Counted from the stretch's first letter, positions 15,714 through 24,099 are shown. The stretch: 51,425 nucleotides of DNA from Acidobacteriota bacterium (GCA_028876655.1 JAGWRA010000148.1:1-51425); one strand, 5' to 3'. The notes: generated from the letters alone by a model not told the origin. Numbers and translations are program-made.

Positions 15714-16658
15714 CTACTTCAACTCGCCGTTCAATTCCATGTAGATGCGACGGACGGCGATCTGGCCCTGCTGTTTCGACATCGGCCACGACTCGTAGGG
15801 CCCCCACTTCACCTGGGCGAGCGCCTGGTCGACCGTCAGCCCCTTCTTGTGGAGGGCGGTGACGTCGGCGATCACGTATGCCATCGCCTTCACGAACTTC
15901 TCGAAGTCGGCACGCGACTGCGGTCCGGCGATGATGCGGCCGTGGGCCGGGACGTAGGTCCGCACGTTCTTCAGCGCGAGCGCCTTCTTCGCCGTGGCCA
16001 GCCACTCGGTCGGGGTCGCCGATCGCATCGCCGGAAAGACGTCGTTGAGGTAGACCTCGCTCATCGCGAGAATCCGTTCCTTCGGGAGGTACACCTCGAG
16101 GTCGCCGCCCGTGTGGCCCGGCCCGAGGAACATCAGTTCCACCTGCTCGCCGCCGAGGTCCAGCGTCTTGCGGTCGGGCACGACCACGGCGTCGGCCGGC
16201 AGCTTCCAGCTCCCGGGCTTGAACCTCGGCGAGGCTTCCTCCTTCTCGAGCGTCGCCTTGGACGTGGGGCTGACGTAGTAGGTGACGCCGGCCGGATAGG
16301 CGTCGTTGCCGCCGGTGTGATCGCCGTGATCCGATCCGATGACCACCCATTTGATGGGCTTCGGGGTGATCTTCGCGATCGCCTCCACGATCTCCTTCGT
16401 CGCCGTCGGGTTCGCCATGCCGTCGGTGACCAGCACGCCGTCCTTCGTCACGACGAACATCACGCCGGTACTGAAGAGCCCGCGGTCGATCGACTGCATC
16501 TCTTCGTACCCGTACACGTTCGGCGCCAGCTTCGTCAGGCGCGGGTAGCCCGGCTTCGGCACCGACACGGCGGCCGGCGCCTGGGCCCGCGCCACGGCGG
16601 GCGCCGTCAGCAGCGCGGCCCCGGCCAGCACCATCCAACCCATCCACAGTCGCTTCAT
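15714..16658 (-). CDS. Secreted metallo-beta-lactamase-fold hydrolase with altered metal motif
   Basis: The 314-residue protein has a Sec signal peptide (cut near AVARAQA) and an MBL fold. The usual HxHxDH metal motif reads SDHGDH (residues 109-114), so the first His is Ser. The second motif is GPGHTGGD (His182) and the third PAHG (His239). The position that is normally the bridging Asp reads MSEVYLND, with Glu201 a possible substitute. Loss of one Zn1 ligand recalls class B2 enzymes, which carry Asn there and work with one zinc. The substrate is unknown; many periplasmic relatives are not beta-lactamases. A near-consensus promoter sits just upstream at 16705-16732. Confidence 0.88.
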   Translation of the reverse strand: MKRLWMGWMVLAGAALLTAPAVARAQAPAAVSVPKPGYPRLTKLAPNVYGYEEMQSIDRGLFSTGVMFVVTKDGVLVTDGMANPTATKEIVEAIAKITPKPIKWVVIGSDHGDHTGGNDAYPAGVTYYVSPTSKATLEKEEASPRFKPGSWKLPADAVVVPDRKTLDLGGEQVELMFLGPGHTGGDLEVYLPKERILAMSEVYLNDVFPAMRSATPTEWLATAKKALALKNVRTYVPAHGRIIAGPQSRADFEKFVKAMAYVIADVTALHKKGLTVDQALAQVKWGPYESWPMSKQQGQIAVRRIYMELNGELK

Positions 16659-16704
16659 CGAGACACTCCCTGAATCGAGGACGGACGATCAGTCCAACCC
16701 GCGG

Positions 16705-16732
16705 ATATTACCGGTCTGGACAGGCGTGTCAA
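16705..16732 (-). promoter_or_regulatory. Near-consensus sigma-70 type promoter
   Basis: On the minus strand TTGACA (16732-16727) is followed after 16 bases by TAATAT (16710-16705). This is a perfect -35 box and a five-of-six -10 box, about 47 bases before the ATG at 16658. It directly abuts the stop of the upstream CapA-like gene (16734), so the MBL-fold gene can be transcribed independently. Confidence 0.65.
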
Positions 16733-16733
16733 G

Positions 16734-18131
16734 TCATCCACCGACCTGCACCTCTCCGACGCCCCCTGCGAAGGTCACGGTCGTGCCGTACGGACGGGAC
16801 AGCGTTCCCACGCGCGCGATGATGGCCTCGGCTTCCGTGCCTTCGGCGAGGCGCGGCGTGCCGCGCTGGTAGCGCGGCTCGTCGACGCCAAGCGTCACGG
16901 GATGCAGCACCATCTTCAACGCGCCCCGCGCACCGTAGGTGATGACCGGCACCACCGTCTGCCAGAGCGCGGGTCCTGGCGGCAGCGCGACCCGATCGCT
17001 GGCCTCGGTCGGATCGGGCGTCTGCGGATCGAGGCCGAACGCCTGGTACACGTCGGACGCGAAGGCGCGGACGGTCTGGTACTGGAAGAAGAGGTCGCCG
17101 AGGCCGTAGCAGATCGGCCGCCCGCGGTAGACCTCGATCCCCCAGAGCACGTGGGCGCCGGCCCCGAAGAAGGCGTCGGCGCCGGCCTCGATGCAGGCGC
17201 GCGCGAACGGCTGCAGGAAGCGGTCGGGCGTCTCGAGCGTCCGGTAGACCTCGTGCGCGTGGATGCTCACGATCACGAGGCGGGCGTTCCGCCGCGCCAC
17301 CTTCACTGCGTCGGTGATGCGCGTGAGGTCCTCGGGCACCACCTCGGCCAGGACGTCGGTGGTCGCGCCGGGTACGAACGTGTTGCCGAACAGGCTCACC
17401 TGGTCGGCCGCCACCTGCGGGTTCGGGCTGAGGCCCGTGATGAACTGGTCCCCGACCGGGCCGAGCGGCTTCAACGCCTGGCCGGCCCGCGCGAGGGCGT
17501 CGAACGCGGTGCGGTCGACCTGATAGCGGTAGCGGACCCGGACCGGATTCAGACCGGGAATCCCCTTGAAGTCGGCGCGCGACAGCGCCGCCACCGCATA
17601 GGGATGGAAGGTCGAGGCGCAGTTGACGAGCGCCACGCGTCCGCCGGGCGTCTCGACGTAGGCCGGGGCCGACGCCTCCTGCAGGCTCAGGCCCGTGCCG
17701 GCGGCGGCGATGCCGGCCTCCGCCAGGCGCGCCCGCGTCGACACGAGGCCGGGCTGGCCGTAGTCGAGGCTGTGATTGTTCGCCGTCCCCATCACGTCGA
17801 AGCCGCACCAGGCGAGTTCGGCGGCCATCTTCGGATCGGAGACGACGCTGAGCGCGGCCCCCTCGGCCATCGGGTAGCCGTCGCGCGGGTCGGCCAGCAC
17901 CATCTCGCAGTTGCCGTAGGCGCAGTCGGCGCCGCGCACGACGTCGACGAGCCGCAGGAAGCGGGCATCCTTCAGCTCCGAGACGCGCCGCGTCAGGATG
18001 CAGTCGCCCGTGGCCGCGAGCGTCATCGTGTCGGGAACGATGGGCGTGGCCGCCCCGGCGGCCAGCGGCCGGCTGACGGCGGCGGCAGCCATTGCGCCAC
18101 CGGTGGCCGCCAGGAACTCGCGTCGATTCAT
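16734..18131 (-). CDS. CapA-family (PGA_cap) metallophosphatase-like protein, Tat-exported
   Basis: The 465-residue protein starts at the ATG at 18131 with a GGGAGGAG ribosome site. It begins MNRREFLAATGGAMAAAAVS, a twin-arginine signal. The PGA_cap domain shows LAATGDCILTRRV, YGNCEMVLADP, MGTANNHSLDYG, VSIHAHEVYRTLE and FFGAGAHVLWGIEVYRGRPI followed by CYGLGDLFFQ. These carry the Asp, Asn and His ligands of the calcineurin-like metal site. CapA/PgsA proteins are linked to poly-gamma-glutamate export or anchoring, but most homologues are uncharacterised and no capB or capC is nearby. The frame runs open into the permease gene upstream, but the signal peptide and ribosome site fix this start. 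It follows the export operon by 80 bases. Confidence 0.88.
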   Translation of the reverse strand: MNRREFLAATGGAMAAAAVSRPLAAGAATPIVPDTMTLAATGDCILTRRVSELKDARFLRLVDVVRGADCAYGNCEMVLADPRDGYPMAEGAALSVVSDPKMAAELAWCGFDVMGTANNHSLDYGQPGLVSTRARLAEAGIAAAGTGLSLQEASAPAYVETPGGRVALVNCASTFHPYAVAALSRADFKGIPGLNPVRVRYRYQVDRTAFDALARAGQALKPLGPVGDQFITGLSPNPQVAADQVSLFGNTFVPGATTDVLAEVVPEDLTRITDAVKVARRNARLVIVSIHAHEVYRTLETPDRFLQPFARACIEAGADAFFGAGAHVLWGIEVYRGRPICYGLGDLFFQYQTVRAFASDVYQAFGLDPQTPDPTEASDRVALPPGPALWQTVVPVITYGARGALKMVLHPVTLGVDEPRYQRGTPRLAEGTEAEAIIARVGTLSRPYGTTVTFAGGVGEVQVGG

Positions 18132-18211
18132 CACTCCTCCCGCACAGCGTCCGCGCGCTCGTGCGACCGAGCTTAGCGGCACGCGGCGATGCGCGCCGAG
18201 TAAAAGATTGT

Positions 18212-19381
18212 CTACAGTTCCCGCAGCGCCACCGACACCGGCCGACGGGCGGCGCGGATGGCGGGCGGCGTGCCGCCGACGAGGCCCATGAAGAGCGCGA
18301 ACAGGAGGCCGCCGGCGAGCAGGCCGGGGGTGACGCGGAAGGCGAAGGCGATGTTGGAGAAGGTCTGGAAGTTCAGCGTGCTGGCCGTGAAGCCGTTCAG
18401 CGGCAGCACCGCGAGCCCGCCGAGGATCCCGCCGATGCCGGCGATGACGATCGCCTCGATCATGAACGACACGACGACGCTCAGCGGTCCGAAGCCGATC
18501 GCCCGCATGGTCGCGACCTCGCGCGCGCGCTCGGCCACCGCCGAGTACATCGTGTTGAGCGCGCCGAACACCGCGCCAATCCCCATGATGGCCCCCACGA
18601 TCGTCCCGAGCACGGTGATGAGCGTCGTCAGCGCCTGCGACTGCTTCCGGTAGTACTCCTGCTCCTGCTGCACGTCGACGTTCAGGCGCGGGTCGGCGAT
18701 GAGGGCGTCCTTGAAAGCCTGGAACGCGGCGGGCGAGGTGAGGTGGATGGTCACCGACTGATAGATGTTCGTCGGCCGGTTGTAGACCTGATCGAGGATC
18801 GTCGCGTCGGCCCAGACCTCGGAGTCGAACGCCGTCCCCCCGGCATCGAAGACGCCGACGATGGTCCACGTCCCGCCGCCGAACGTCACCGTCCGTCCCA
18901 GGCCCAGCCCCTGGTAGGTGTTCACCGCATTGCGGCCGACGACGAGCTCGTTGAGGCCGGCGCGCAGGAAGCGCCCGGCCAGCATGTGGACGGTCGGCCG
19001 GACCTCGAGGGCGCGGGCGGAGACGCCGCGGACCTGGACGTTCGCGTCGGTCCCGGTCGACACCAGCGGGAAGGGAGCCATCACGATGACTTCGGGACTG
19101 ACGATCGGCTGCCCGTCGTGGCGCGCGACGCCCGGGGCGCTCTCGATGATCCGCTCCTGATCGAGGGTGACCGCGCTGACCATCTCGCTGCTGGCGCCGG
19201 CCCGCATGACGAGCGCGTTGCCGGGCGAGCCCGACTGGACGAGCGTCGCCTGGAACCCGCGGGCCATGGCGAGCATGGCGACGAAGACGCCGACGGCGCC
19301 GGCAATCCCGAGCACGGCGACGATGGACGAGGTCCACCGCCGGCGGATACTGCGCACGTTGTAGATGAGCGGGATTGCCAC
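18212..19381 (-). CDS. ABC transporter permease (FtsX/MacB type), second permease
   Basis: The 389-residue protein starts at 19381 (MAIPLIYNVRSIRRRWTSSI). It has one N-terminal membrane helix (about 18-42), a large periplasmic MacB-PCD domain (about 43-260) and three C-terminal helices (about 265-375), typical of type VII (MacB/LolCE) transporters. The FtsX-type coupling segment reads AVAERAREVATMRAIGFGPL. The C terminus ends RRPVSVALREL. It lies 16 bases after the other permease gene, so the two likely form a heterodimer with the ATPase at 20540-21265. Confidence 0.9.
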   Translation of the reverse strand: MAIPLIYNVRSIRRRWTSSIVAVLGIAGAVGVFVAMLAMARGFQATLVQSGSPGNALVMRAGASSEMVSAVTLDQERIIESAPGVARHDGQPIVSPEVIVMAPFPLVSTGTDANVQVRGVSARALEVRPTVHMLAGRFLRAGLNELVVGRNAVNTYQGLGLGRTVTFGGGTWTIVGVFDAGGTAFDSEVWADATILDQVYNRPTNIYQSVTIHLTSPAAFQAFKDALIADPRLNVDVQQEQEYYRKQSQALTTLITVLGTIVGAIMGIGAVFGALNTMYSAVAERAREVATMRAIGFGPLSVVVSFMIEAIVIAGIGGILGGLAVLPLNGFTASTLNFQTFSNIAFAFRVTPGLLAGGLLFALFMGLVGGTPPAIRAARRPVSVALREL

Positions 19382-19397
19382 GTCTCCCCCCGCGCCG

Positions 19398-20543
19398 TCA
19401 GATCCGGCGGAGCGCGTCGACCACCTTCAGCCGGCTGGCGGCCAGCGCCGGCAGTAACCCGGCCAGCACGCCGACGGCGAGCGCCAGGCCGATGCCGAGC
19501 GCCATGTCGGCCGCCGGCAGGTAGAAGAGCGGCAGCAGCCCGTGCGTCGGATCGCCGCCGAGCGTCAGCAGCTTGGCGAGGGCGACGCCCATGAGGCCGC
19601 CGGCCAGCGCGATGACCACCGACTCGGCCATGACGTACAGCAGGACGAACCGTTCGGAGTACCCGATGGCCTTGAGGATGGCCAGTTCCGCCGTCCGCTC
19701 GCGCACGGTAATGGCCATCGTGTTGCCGGTGACCAGCAACAGCGTGAAGAAGACGACGCCGCCGATGCTGAGGATGAGGAACTCGATGTTCCCCATCTGC
19801 TTCGCGAAGCCGGCCGCAAACGCCTTCTCGGTGTCCGTCTTCGTCTCCCAGGGCGAGTTGGCGAACGCCCCGTCGATCTGCTTCGCCATGGTGACGGCCC
19901 GGTCGGGGCTGTCGAGCCGCACGACGTACCACCCCACCATGTTCCGCGCGTAGCGCGTCGTCCGGCTCTCGTTGATGTAGTTGTAGTGGATCCAGAGCTG
20001 CGACGTGTCGTCGGTGTCCTTCGATCCGTCGTAGATGCCGCGGAGGTTGAACTCCCAGCTGCCCGGATAGATCGTGCCGCGGATCGGGATCCGGTCGCCG
20101 ACCGTCCAGCCGAACCGTGCCGCCAGGCCGCGGCCGGCGATCACGCCCTGGCGGTCGCCGAGGAACGCCTTCCACTGATCGGCGGGGATCCGGTACTCGC
20201 CGTACACCTGCCGCCACGTGGACGGGTCGATGACGAACTGCGGGAAGAAGTTCCGCTCGTCCTGGTAGACGCCGCCGAACCAGGAGACGTGCGTGACGTC
20301 CCTGATGCCCGACATCGCCGACAGCCGCTGGTCGTAGGAGAGCGGCAGCGGCTGGATGAGCGACATCCGGTTGGTGACGATGAGCCGGTCGGCGCCGGCG
20401 ACCTCCACCCCCTGGTTGAAGGCCAGCCGGATGATGACCAGCAGACCGAAGAGGAACATCGCGACCGCGAACGATCCGAGGGTGAGCAGCGTCCGGACCT
20501 TCTTGCGGAACAGGTTCACGCGAAGCAGGCGGAGGTACTTCAT
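19398..20543 (-). CDS. ABC transporter permease (FtsX/MacB type), first permease
   Basis: The 381-residue protein starts at the ATG at 20543 ([20 protein letters not shown]), which overlaps the ATPase stop by four bases (ATGA). It has one N-terminal helix, a periplasmic MacB-PCD domain including WFGGVYQDERNFFPQFVIDP, and three C-terminal helices. The coupling segment is VRERTAELAILKAIGYSERF, and the end is LKVVDALRRI. Together with the second permease it would move periplasmic or membrane substrates rather than import solutes. The substrate is not known. Confidence 0.9.
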   Translation of the reverse strand: MKYLRLLRVNLFRKKVRTLLTLGSFAVAMFLFGLLVIIRLAFNQGVEVAGADRLIVTNRMSLIQPLPLSYDQRLSAMSGIRDVTHVSWFGGVYQDERNFFPQFVIDPSTWRQVYGEYRIPADQWKAFLGDRQGVIAGRGLAARFGWTVGDRIPIRGTIYPGSWEFNLRGIYDGSKDTDDTSQLWIHYNYINESRTTRYARNMVGWYVVRLDSPDRAVTMAKQIDGAFANSPWETKTDTEKAFAAGFAKQMGNIEFLILSIGGVVFFTLLLVTGNTMAITVRERTAELAILKAIGYSERFVLLYVMAESVVIALAGGLMGVALAKLLTLGGDPTHGLLPLFYLPAADMALGIGLALAVGVLAGLLPALAASRLKVVDALRRI

Positions 20544-21265
20544 CGGACGAGGTCCGCCCGCTGCGCCTCGACGAGGACGCCCTTGTCGAGGTGCAGCAGC
20601 ACGTGAGCCCGCTCGGCGGCCCGGGGGTCGTGCGTGACCAGCAGCACGGTCTTCCGGTACTCGCTGACCAGCTGCGCGATCATCTCGAGCACCTCGTCCG
20701 CACTCCGGCGATCGAGGTCGCCGGTCGGCTCGTCGCACAGCAGGAACGTCGGGTCGGTGACGACCGCGCGCGCGATGGCCACGCGCTGCTCCTGGCCGCC
20801 CGACAGCTCGCGCGGGTAGTGGTGCATCCGGTCGGCGAGGCCGACCACCGCGAGGGCCGTCTCGACGTGCTCGCGGCGCTCCCGGCGCGACAGCCGCGTG
20901 AGCAGCAGCGGCAACTCGACGTTCTGGTACGCCGTGAGCACCGGCAGCAGGTTGAACATCTGGAAGACGAAGCCGACGTGGCGCGCGCGCCACGCCGTGA
21001 GCTTCCCCGCCGACATGCTGGTGATCTCGTCGCCCGCCACCCGGATGCTCCCCGTCGTCGGCACGTCGAGGCCGCCGAGCAGGTTCAGCAGCGTCGTCTT
21101 CCCCGATCCGCTCGGCCCCATGAAGGCGACGAAATCGCCCGGGTCGACGTCGAGGTTGAGGCCCTGCAGGACGTGGATCTCCTCGCTCCCCCGGCGGTAG
21201 GTCTTGCCGAGGTTGCGGACCGTCACCAGGCTCGTGCCGTCGCCGCCACCGTCCACGCGCACCAT
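20540..21265 (-). CDS. ABC transporter ATPase (MacB/LolD type)
   Basis: The 241-residue ATPase has Walker [12 protein letters not shown], a Q-loop in [11 protein letters not shown], signature [15 protein letters not shown], Walker [13 protein letters not shown] and the switch His in LLVTHDPR. The DEPTGDLD form and the NLLP segment after the Q-loop are typical of the MacB/LolD group. It starts nine bases after the adaptor stop and overlaps the first permease gene, so the complex is made from one transcript. Confidence 0.94.
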   Translation of the reverse strand: MVRVDGGGDGTSLVTVRNLGKTYRRGSEEIHVLQGLNLDVDPGDFVAFMGPSGSGKTTLLNLLGGLDVPTTGSIRVAGDEITSMSAGKLTAWRARHVGFVFQMFNLLPVLTAYQNVELPLLLTRLSRRERREHVETALAVVGLADRMHHYPRELSGGQEQRVAIARAVVTDPTFLLCDEPTGDLDRRSADEVLEMIAQLVSEYRKTVLLVTHDPRAAERAHVLLHLDKGVLVEAQRADLVR

Positions 21266-21274
21266 GTCAGCGCC

Positions 21275-22537
21275 TCACTGTCCGCCGGTCCGCGTCGCCG
21301 ACACCGGCTGGCCGTCGCGCAGCGCGGCCGGTCCGGCCGTCACCACCAGGTCGCCGGGCGCGATGCCGGCGAGGATCTCCACCCGATCGCCCAGCGTCCG
21401 TCCCGGGCGGACGGCCCGGCGCTCCAGGACGCCGTCGCGCACGCGGAAGACCACCGGCGTCCCCCCGACCGTCCGGATCGCGGCCGCCGGGACGAGTGCC
21501 TCGGCCGCCGGCGGGGGCGCGCCGCCCGTCGCCGCCGCGTCGGCGCCGAGGAAGGCGACCTTCACGCCCATGTCGGGCAGGATGCGGGGGTCGAGGTGGT
21601 CGAAGGTGGCGCGGACCTTCACCGTTCCCTTCTCGCGGTCCGCGGTCGGGATGATGGCGCGGACGCGGCCGGGGATCTGCCAGTCGGGATAGGCGTCGAG
21701 CGTCGCGACGACGGGCTGGCCCGGGGTGACGCGCGCGATGTAGTTCTCGTTCACGTCGACCTCGATCTCGAGCGACGTCATGTCGACGATCGTGGCGATG
21801 CCGGTGCGGGTGTAGCCGCCGCCGGCGGAGATCGGGGAGACCATCTCGCCCGGCTGGGCATCCTTCGAGACGACCATGCCGGTGAACGGCGCGACGACGC
21901 GGCAGTTGGCGATGTTCTGCTCGGCGACGGCGATGCGGGCGTCAGCCGCCTTCACCTGTGCCTCGGTCGCGGCGATCTGCGCCTGAAGGCTCTCGGCCGC
22001 GGTCCGTGCCGTGTCGAGCGCCTCTTCGGTCTGGATGCCGGCCTTCACCAGCCCCTCGGTGCGGGCCAGCTCGCGCCGCGCGTTGGCGAGCTCGACGCGC
22101 AGCTGCCCGAGCCCGGCCGCCGTGGCGTTGCGGTCGGCGCGCGCCGTGGCCAGCGCCACCCGGTCGTCGGTGTCGTCGAGCTGCGCCAGCAGCTGCCCCT
22201 GCTGCACGCGCATCCCCTCGTCGATGTACACGCCGGTGACCTTCCCGGTGATCTTCGCGGCGACCGTCGCCCGCCGCCGCGGCGTGACGTAGCCGCTCGC
22301 GTTCAGCAGGGTGACCCGCGCGTCGGCCGTCGGGCCCGGCGCCTGCGCGGCCGCCACGGTGACCGTCACGGTGCGATCGCGCCACAGCGACACCGCACCG
22401 CCCGCCGCCGCGATCACCACCACCGCGCCCGCCAGTCCGAGCAGCCACCGCCCGGCCGGCCGCCGGCCGCGCTGGCGGTCGTCAATCCGCAGCTTCGCCA
22501 GGTCCGGCCGCGGCGTCTCACCCGTTCCATTCGTCAT
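21275..22537 (-). CDS. MacA-like periplasmic adaptor (HlyD/RND membrane fusion family)
   Basis: I start the 420-residue protein at the ATG at 22537 (MTNGTGETPRPDLAKLRID). Upstream in-frame starts at 22582 and 22657 would place the repeat cluster inside the gene. It has one membrane helix (WLLGLAGAVVVIAAAGGAV), the lipoyl half-motifs ATVAAKITGKVTGVYIDEGM and CRVVAPFTGMVVSKDAQPGE, a helical hairpin between them (about residues 125-195), then beta-barrel and membrane-proximal domains. It would link the inner-membrane ABC complex to an outer-membrane channel. No TolC-type gene is present in the window. Confidence 0.9.
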   Translation of the reverse strand: MTNGTGETPRPDLAKLRIDDRQRGRRPAGRWLLGLAGAVVVIAAAGGAVSLWRDRTVTVTVAAAQAPGPTADARVTLLNASGYVTPRRRATVAAKITGKVTGVYIDEGMRVQQGQLLAQLDDTDDRVALATARADRNATAAGLGQLRVELANARRELARTEGLVKAGIQTEEALDTARTAAESLQAQIAATEAQVKAADARIAVAEQNIANCRVVAPFTGMVVSKDAQPGEMVSPISAGGGYTRTGIATIVDMTSLEIEVDVNENYIARVTPGQPVVATLDAYPDWQIPGRVRAIIPTADREKGTVKVRATFDHLDPRILPDMGVKVAFLGADAAATGGAPPPAAEALVPAAAIRTVGGTPVVFRVRDGVLERRAVRPGRTLGDRVEILAGIAPGDLVVTAGPAALRDGQPVSATRTGGQ

Positions 22538-22568
22538 CGCTCGCGAGCCTCGATCGCGCATGCCGTCA

Positions 22569-22615
22569 GGGTTGTCGATCATTTCAACAACCCGTGCGTC
22601 GGGTTGTCCAGACAA
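22569..22615 (-). promoter_or_regulatory. Operator-like cluster of inverted repeats upstream of the export operon
   Basis: Three copies of one heptamer alternate in direction: GGGTTGT at 22569-22575, its complement ACAACCC at 22587-22593, and GGGTTGT at 22601-22607. The last copy runs into a perfect inverted repeat TTGTC-CA-GACAA (22604-22615). The cluster lies 32-78 bases upstream of the adaptor start and 79 or more bases past the ACT-protein stop. Repeated half-sites at similar spacing are typical of binding sites for TetR, GntR or similar repressors, but no such regulator gene is adjacent. Confidence 0.55.
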
Positions 22616-22693
22616 TTCGGCGTGAAGGCCGGGGAGATCGCGCCCCACCGCCCACACCAGACGACCGACGGGCGCCGACGGTTCCGTGAACCG

Positions 22694-23347
22694 TCAATAG
22701 CGGCGCTTCTGCTGGCGGACGATGTCGAACTTCGCGGTGTCGGCAATGGCCATGACGGCCATGACGCCGGCCTGGACCGGATCGGAGACGACGAGATCGG
22801 CGGCATCGGGGACGCTGCCCGCCATGTTCAGCGAGATCACCGGCAGCCCCTTCGCGCGGACCTCGCCGACGGCGCGCGTGATCTCCCCGCCCATCAGCGA
22901 CCCGGCGAGGACCAGGGCGCGGACGCGCGGCAGGCGGACGACGGCGCGAACGGCCGCCGCCAGCTCGTGCTCCCCGACGAGCGGAATGGTGTCGATCGAA
23001 ATCCGCTCGCCACGGATGTTGTGGCGATCGGCTTCGGCAATCGCCCCCATCGCCACCTGGCCGACCTGCGCGCCACCGCCCATCACGATGATCCGCTTGC
23101 CGTAGATGCGGGCGAACGACGGCGTGGCGGCCAGGTCGACGATGCCGGGCGTGCGCCGCAGCTCCTCGTACAGCGCTCCCGGCTCTCCGTCGAGCTGGAA
23201 CTCGAGGTACACCTCGGCGTCGCGATCGGCGTGCCGGATGAGATCGATATAGCTGATGTTGGCCTGGTGATCCGCGAGCGCCTTCGTGATGGCGAAGAGC
23301 ATCCCCGGACGATCCGAGACGGTGAGCAGGACGGCGTGGGTCGGCAT
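22694..23347 (-). CDS. ACT-domain regulator-like protein with DUF5612-type C-terminal domain
   Basis: The 217-residue protein has an N-terminal ACT domain (VLLTVSDRPGMLFAITKALA, then ISYIDLIRHADRDAEVYLEF, about residues 5-75). ACT domains bind amino acids and control metabolic enzymes. The C-terminal half has a Rossmann-like start RIIVMGGGAQVGQVAMGAIA and later RALVLAGSLMGGEITRAVGE and VISLNMAGSVPDAADLVV. This two-part layout resembles archaeal ACT-DUF5612 proteins. No known catalytic residues are evident. It is on the same strand as the export operon but separated by 156 bases that hold the repeat cluster. Confidence 0.75.
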   Translation of the reverse strand: MPTHAVLLTVSDRPGMLFAITKALADHQANISYIDLIRHADRDAEVYLEFQLDGEPGALYEELRRTPGIVDLAATPSFARIYGKRIIVMGGGAQVGQVAMGAIAEADRHNIRGERISIDTIPLVGEHELAAAVRAVVRLPRVRALVLAGSLMGGEITRAVGEVRAKGLPVISLNMAGSVPDAADLVVSDPVQAGVMAVMAIADTAKFDIVRQQKRRY

Positions 23348-23382
23348 CGAGACGGATCCCTAAGGTAACATATCCCCTCTCC

Positions 23383-23949
23383 ATGCCGGTCCCGCGCCCC
23401 CGTCACGTCCCCGTGCTCTTCGCGTCCCACGACGTCCGGACCACCCGCGTCGCCCAGCACGTCGCGGAGATGCTGCGCGACAGCGGCTGCGACAGCCACG
23501 CCGTCGACCTGTCGTCGCGCGAGGGACGGACGCTCGACTGGCAGGCCGTCGATGCCCTGGTGCTCGGCACCGCCCTGCGCGCCGGCCAGCTCGAGGGACA
23601 GGCGTTGCGCTTCGCCCGGCAGCACGTCGATCTGCTGAACAGCTGCCCGTCGGCCTTCTTCGTCGTGAGCCTCGGCCCTCATCCCGCGGATCCGGCCAGC
23701 GCCGAGACGGCCGCCCGGGACGCGCGCGCGTTCGTGGATGCCGTCCGCTGGCATCCATCCCGCCTCGGGTGCTTCACCGGCCACCTGCCGCCGGCCGGAA
23801 CCGGCTGGGTCGGCCGGCTGATCGGGTGGGCCACCGCGCGCCACGACGGCCAGCAGGCCGACGCCGACGGCTTCACCGACTGGGCGGCCGTGAGCCGCTT
23901 CGCGCGCGACTTCGCGGTCGAGCTGCGGACGCGGGCCGCTGGCAGCTAG
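23383..23949 (+). CDS. Flavodoxin-domain protein (HemG-like)
   Basis: The 188-residue protein matches the flavodoxin_5/HemG group: VPVLFASHDVRTTRVAQHVA gives the FMN phosphate loop in a degenerate form, followed by VDALVLGTALRAGQLEGQAL and SCPSAFFVVSLGPHP. The C-terminal part carries RLIGWATARH in a position like the GWATA-type segment of menaquinone-dependent protoporphyrinogen oxidases. The classical TGT-x-T phosphate loop is absent (SHDVRTT), so FMN binding and the heme-pathway role are unproven. It is divergent from the ACT-protein gene with a 35-base gap containing TAACAT, a possible -10. Confidence 0.78.
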   Translation: MPVPRPRHVPVLFASHDVRTTRVAQHVAEMLRDSGCDSHAVDLSSREGRTLDWQAVDALVLGTALRAGQLEGQALRFARQHVDLLNSCPSAFFVVSLGPHPADPASAETAARDARAFVDAVRWHPSRLGCFTGHLPPAGTGWVGRLIGWATARHDGQQADADGFTDWAAVSRFARDFAVELRTRAAGS

Positions 23950-23973
23950 CGGAATCTTCCCCACCGTGCGGGA

Positions 23974-24005
23974 CGGGTTCGCACCCGAGCGGGCCGGCGG
24001 CCCGC
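23974..24005 (+). terminator. Tandem hairpins after the flavodoxin-like gene
   Basis: CGGGT-TCGC-ACCCG (23974-23987) and GCGGGCC-GGC-GGCCCGC (23989-24005) are two adjacent perfect stems, 25 bases past the stop at 23949. No T-run follows. They may stop transcription or protect the 3' end. Confidence 0.45.
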
Positions 24006-24099
24006 CCGCCCGATGACGGCCGGCGGCCGCCGCTCCCGTTTCCGGCCTGTATCACCCCCTCTCCAGGCCCCAAGGTCATCGGTTCCCTTCTGGCACGCC

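Noticed and set aside
16734-19337. Apparent 867-residue fusion of a permease region and CapA
   Set aside because: The frame is open by chance upstream of CapA. A Tat signal and GGGAGGAG ribosome site set the CapA start at 18131, and the permease is in another frame.
20591-23368. Plus-strand 925-codon frame opposite the export operon
   Set aside because: It is a shadow of ATPase and adaptor genes, with no recognisable domain.
23971-24006. GGGTTCG-containing stem that resembles a tRNA T arm
   Set aside because: No acceptor, D or anticodon arms can be built around it. It is better read as one of two tandem terminator hairpins.
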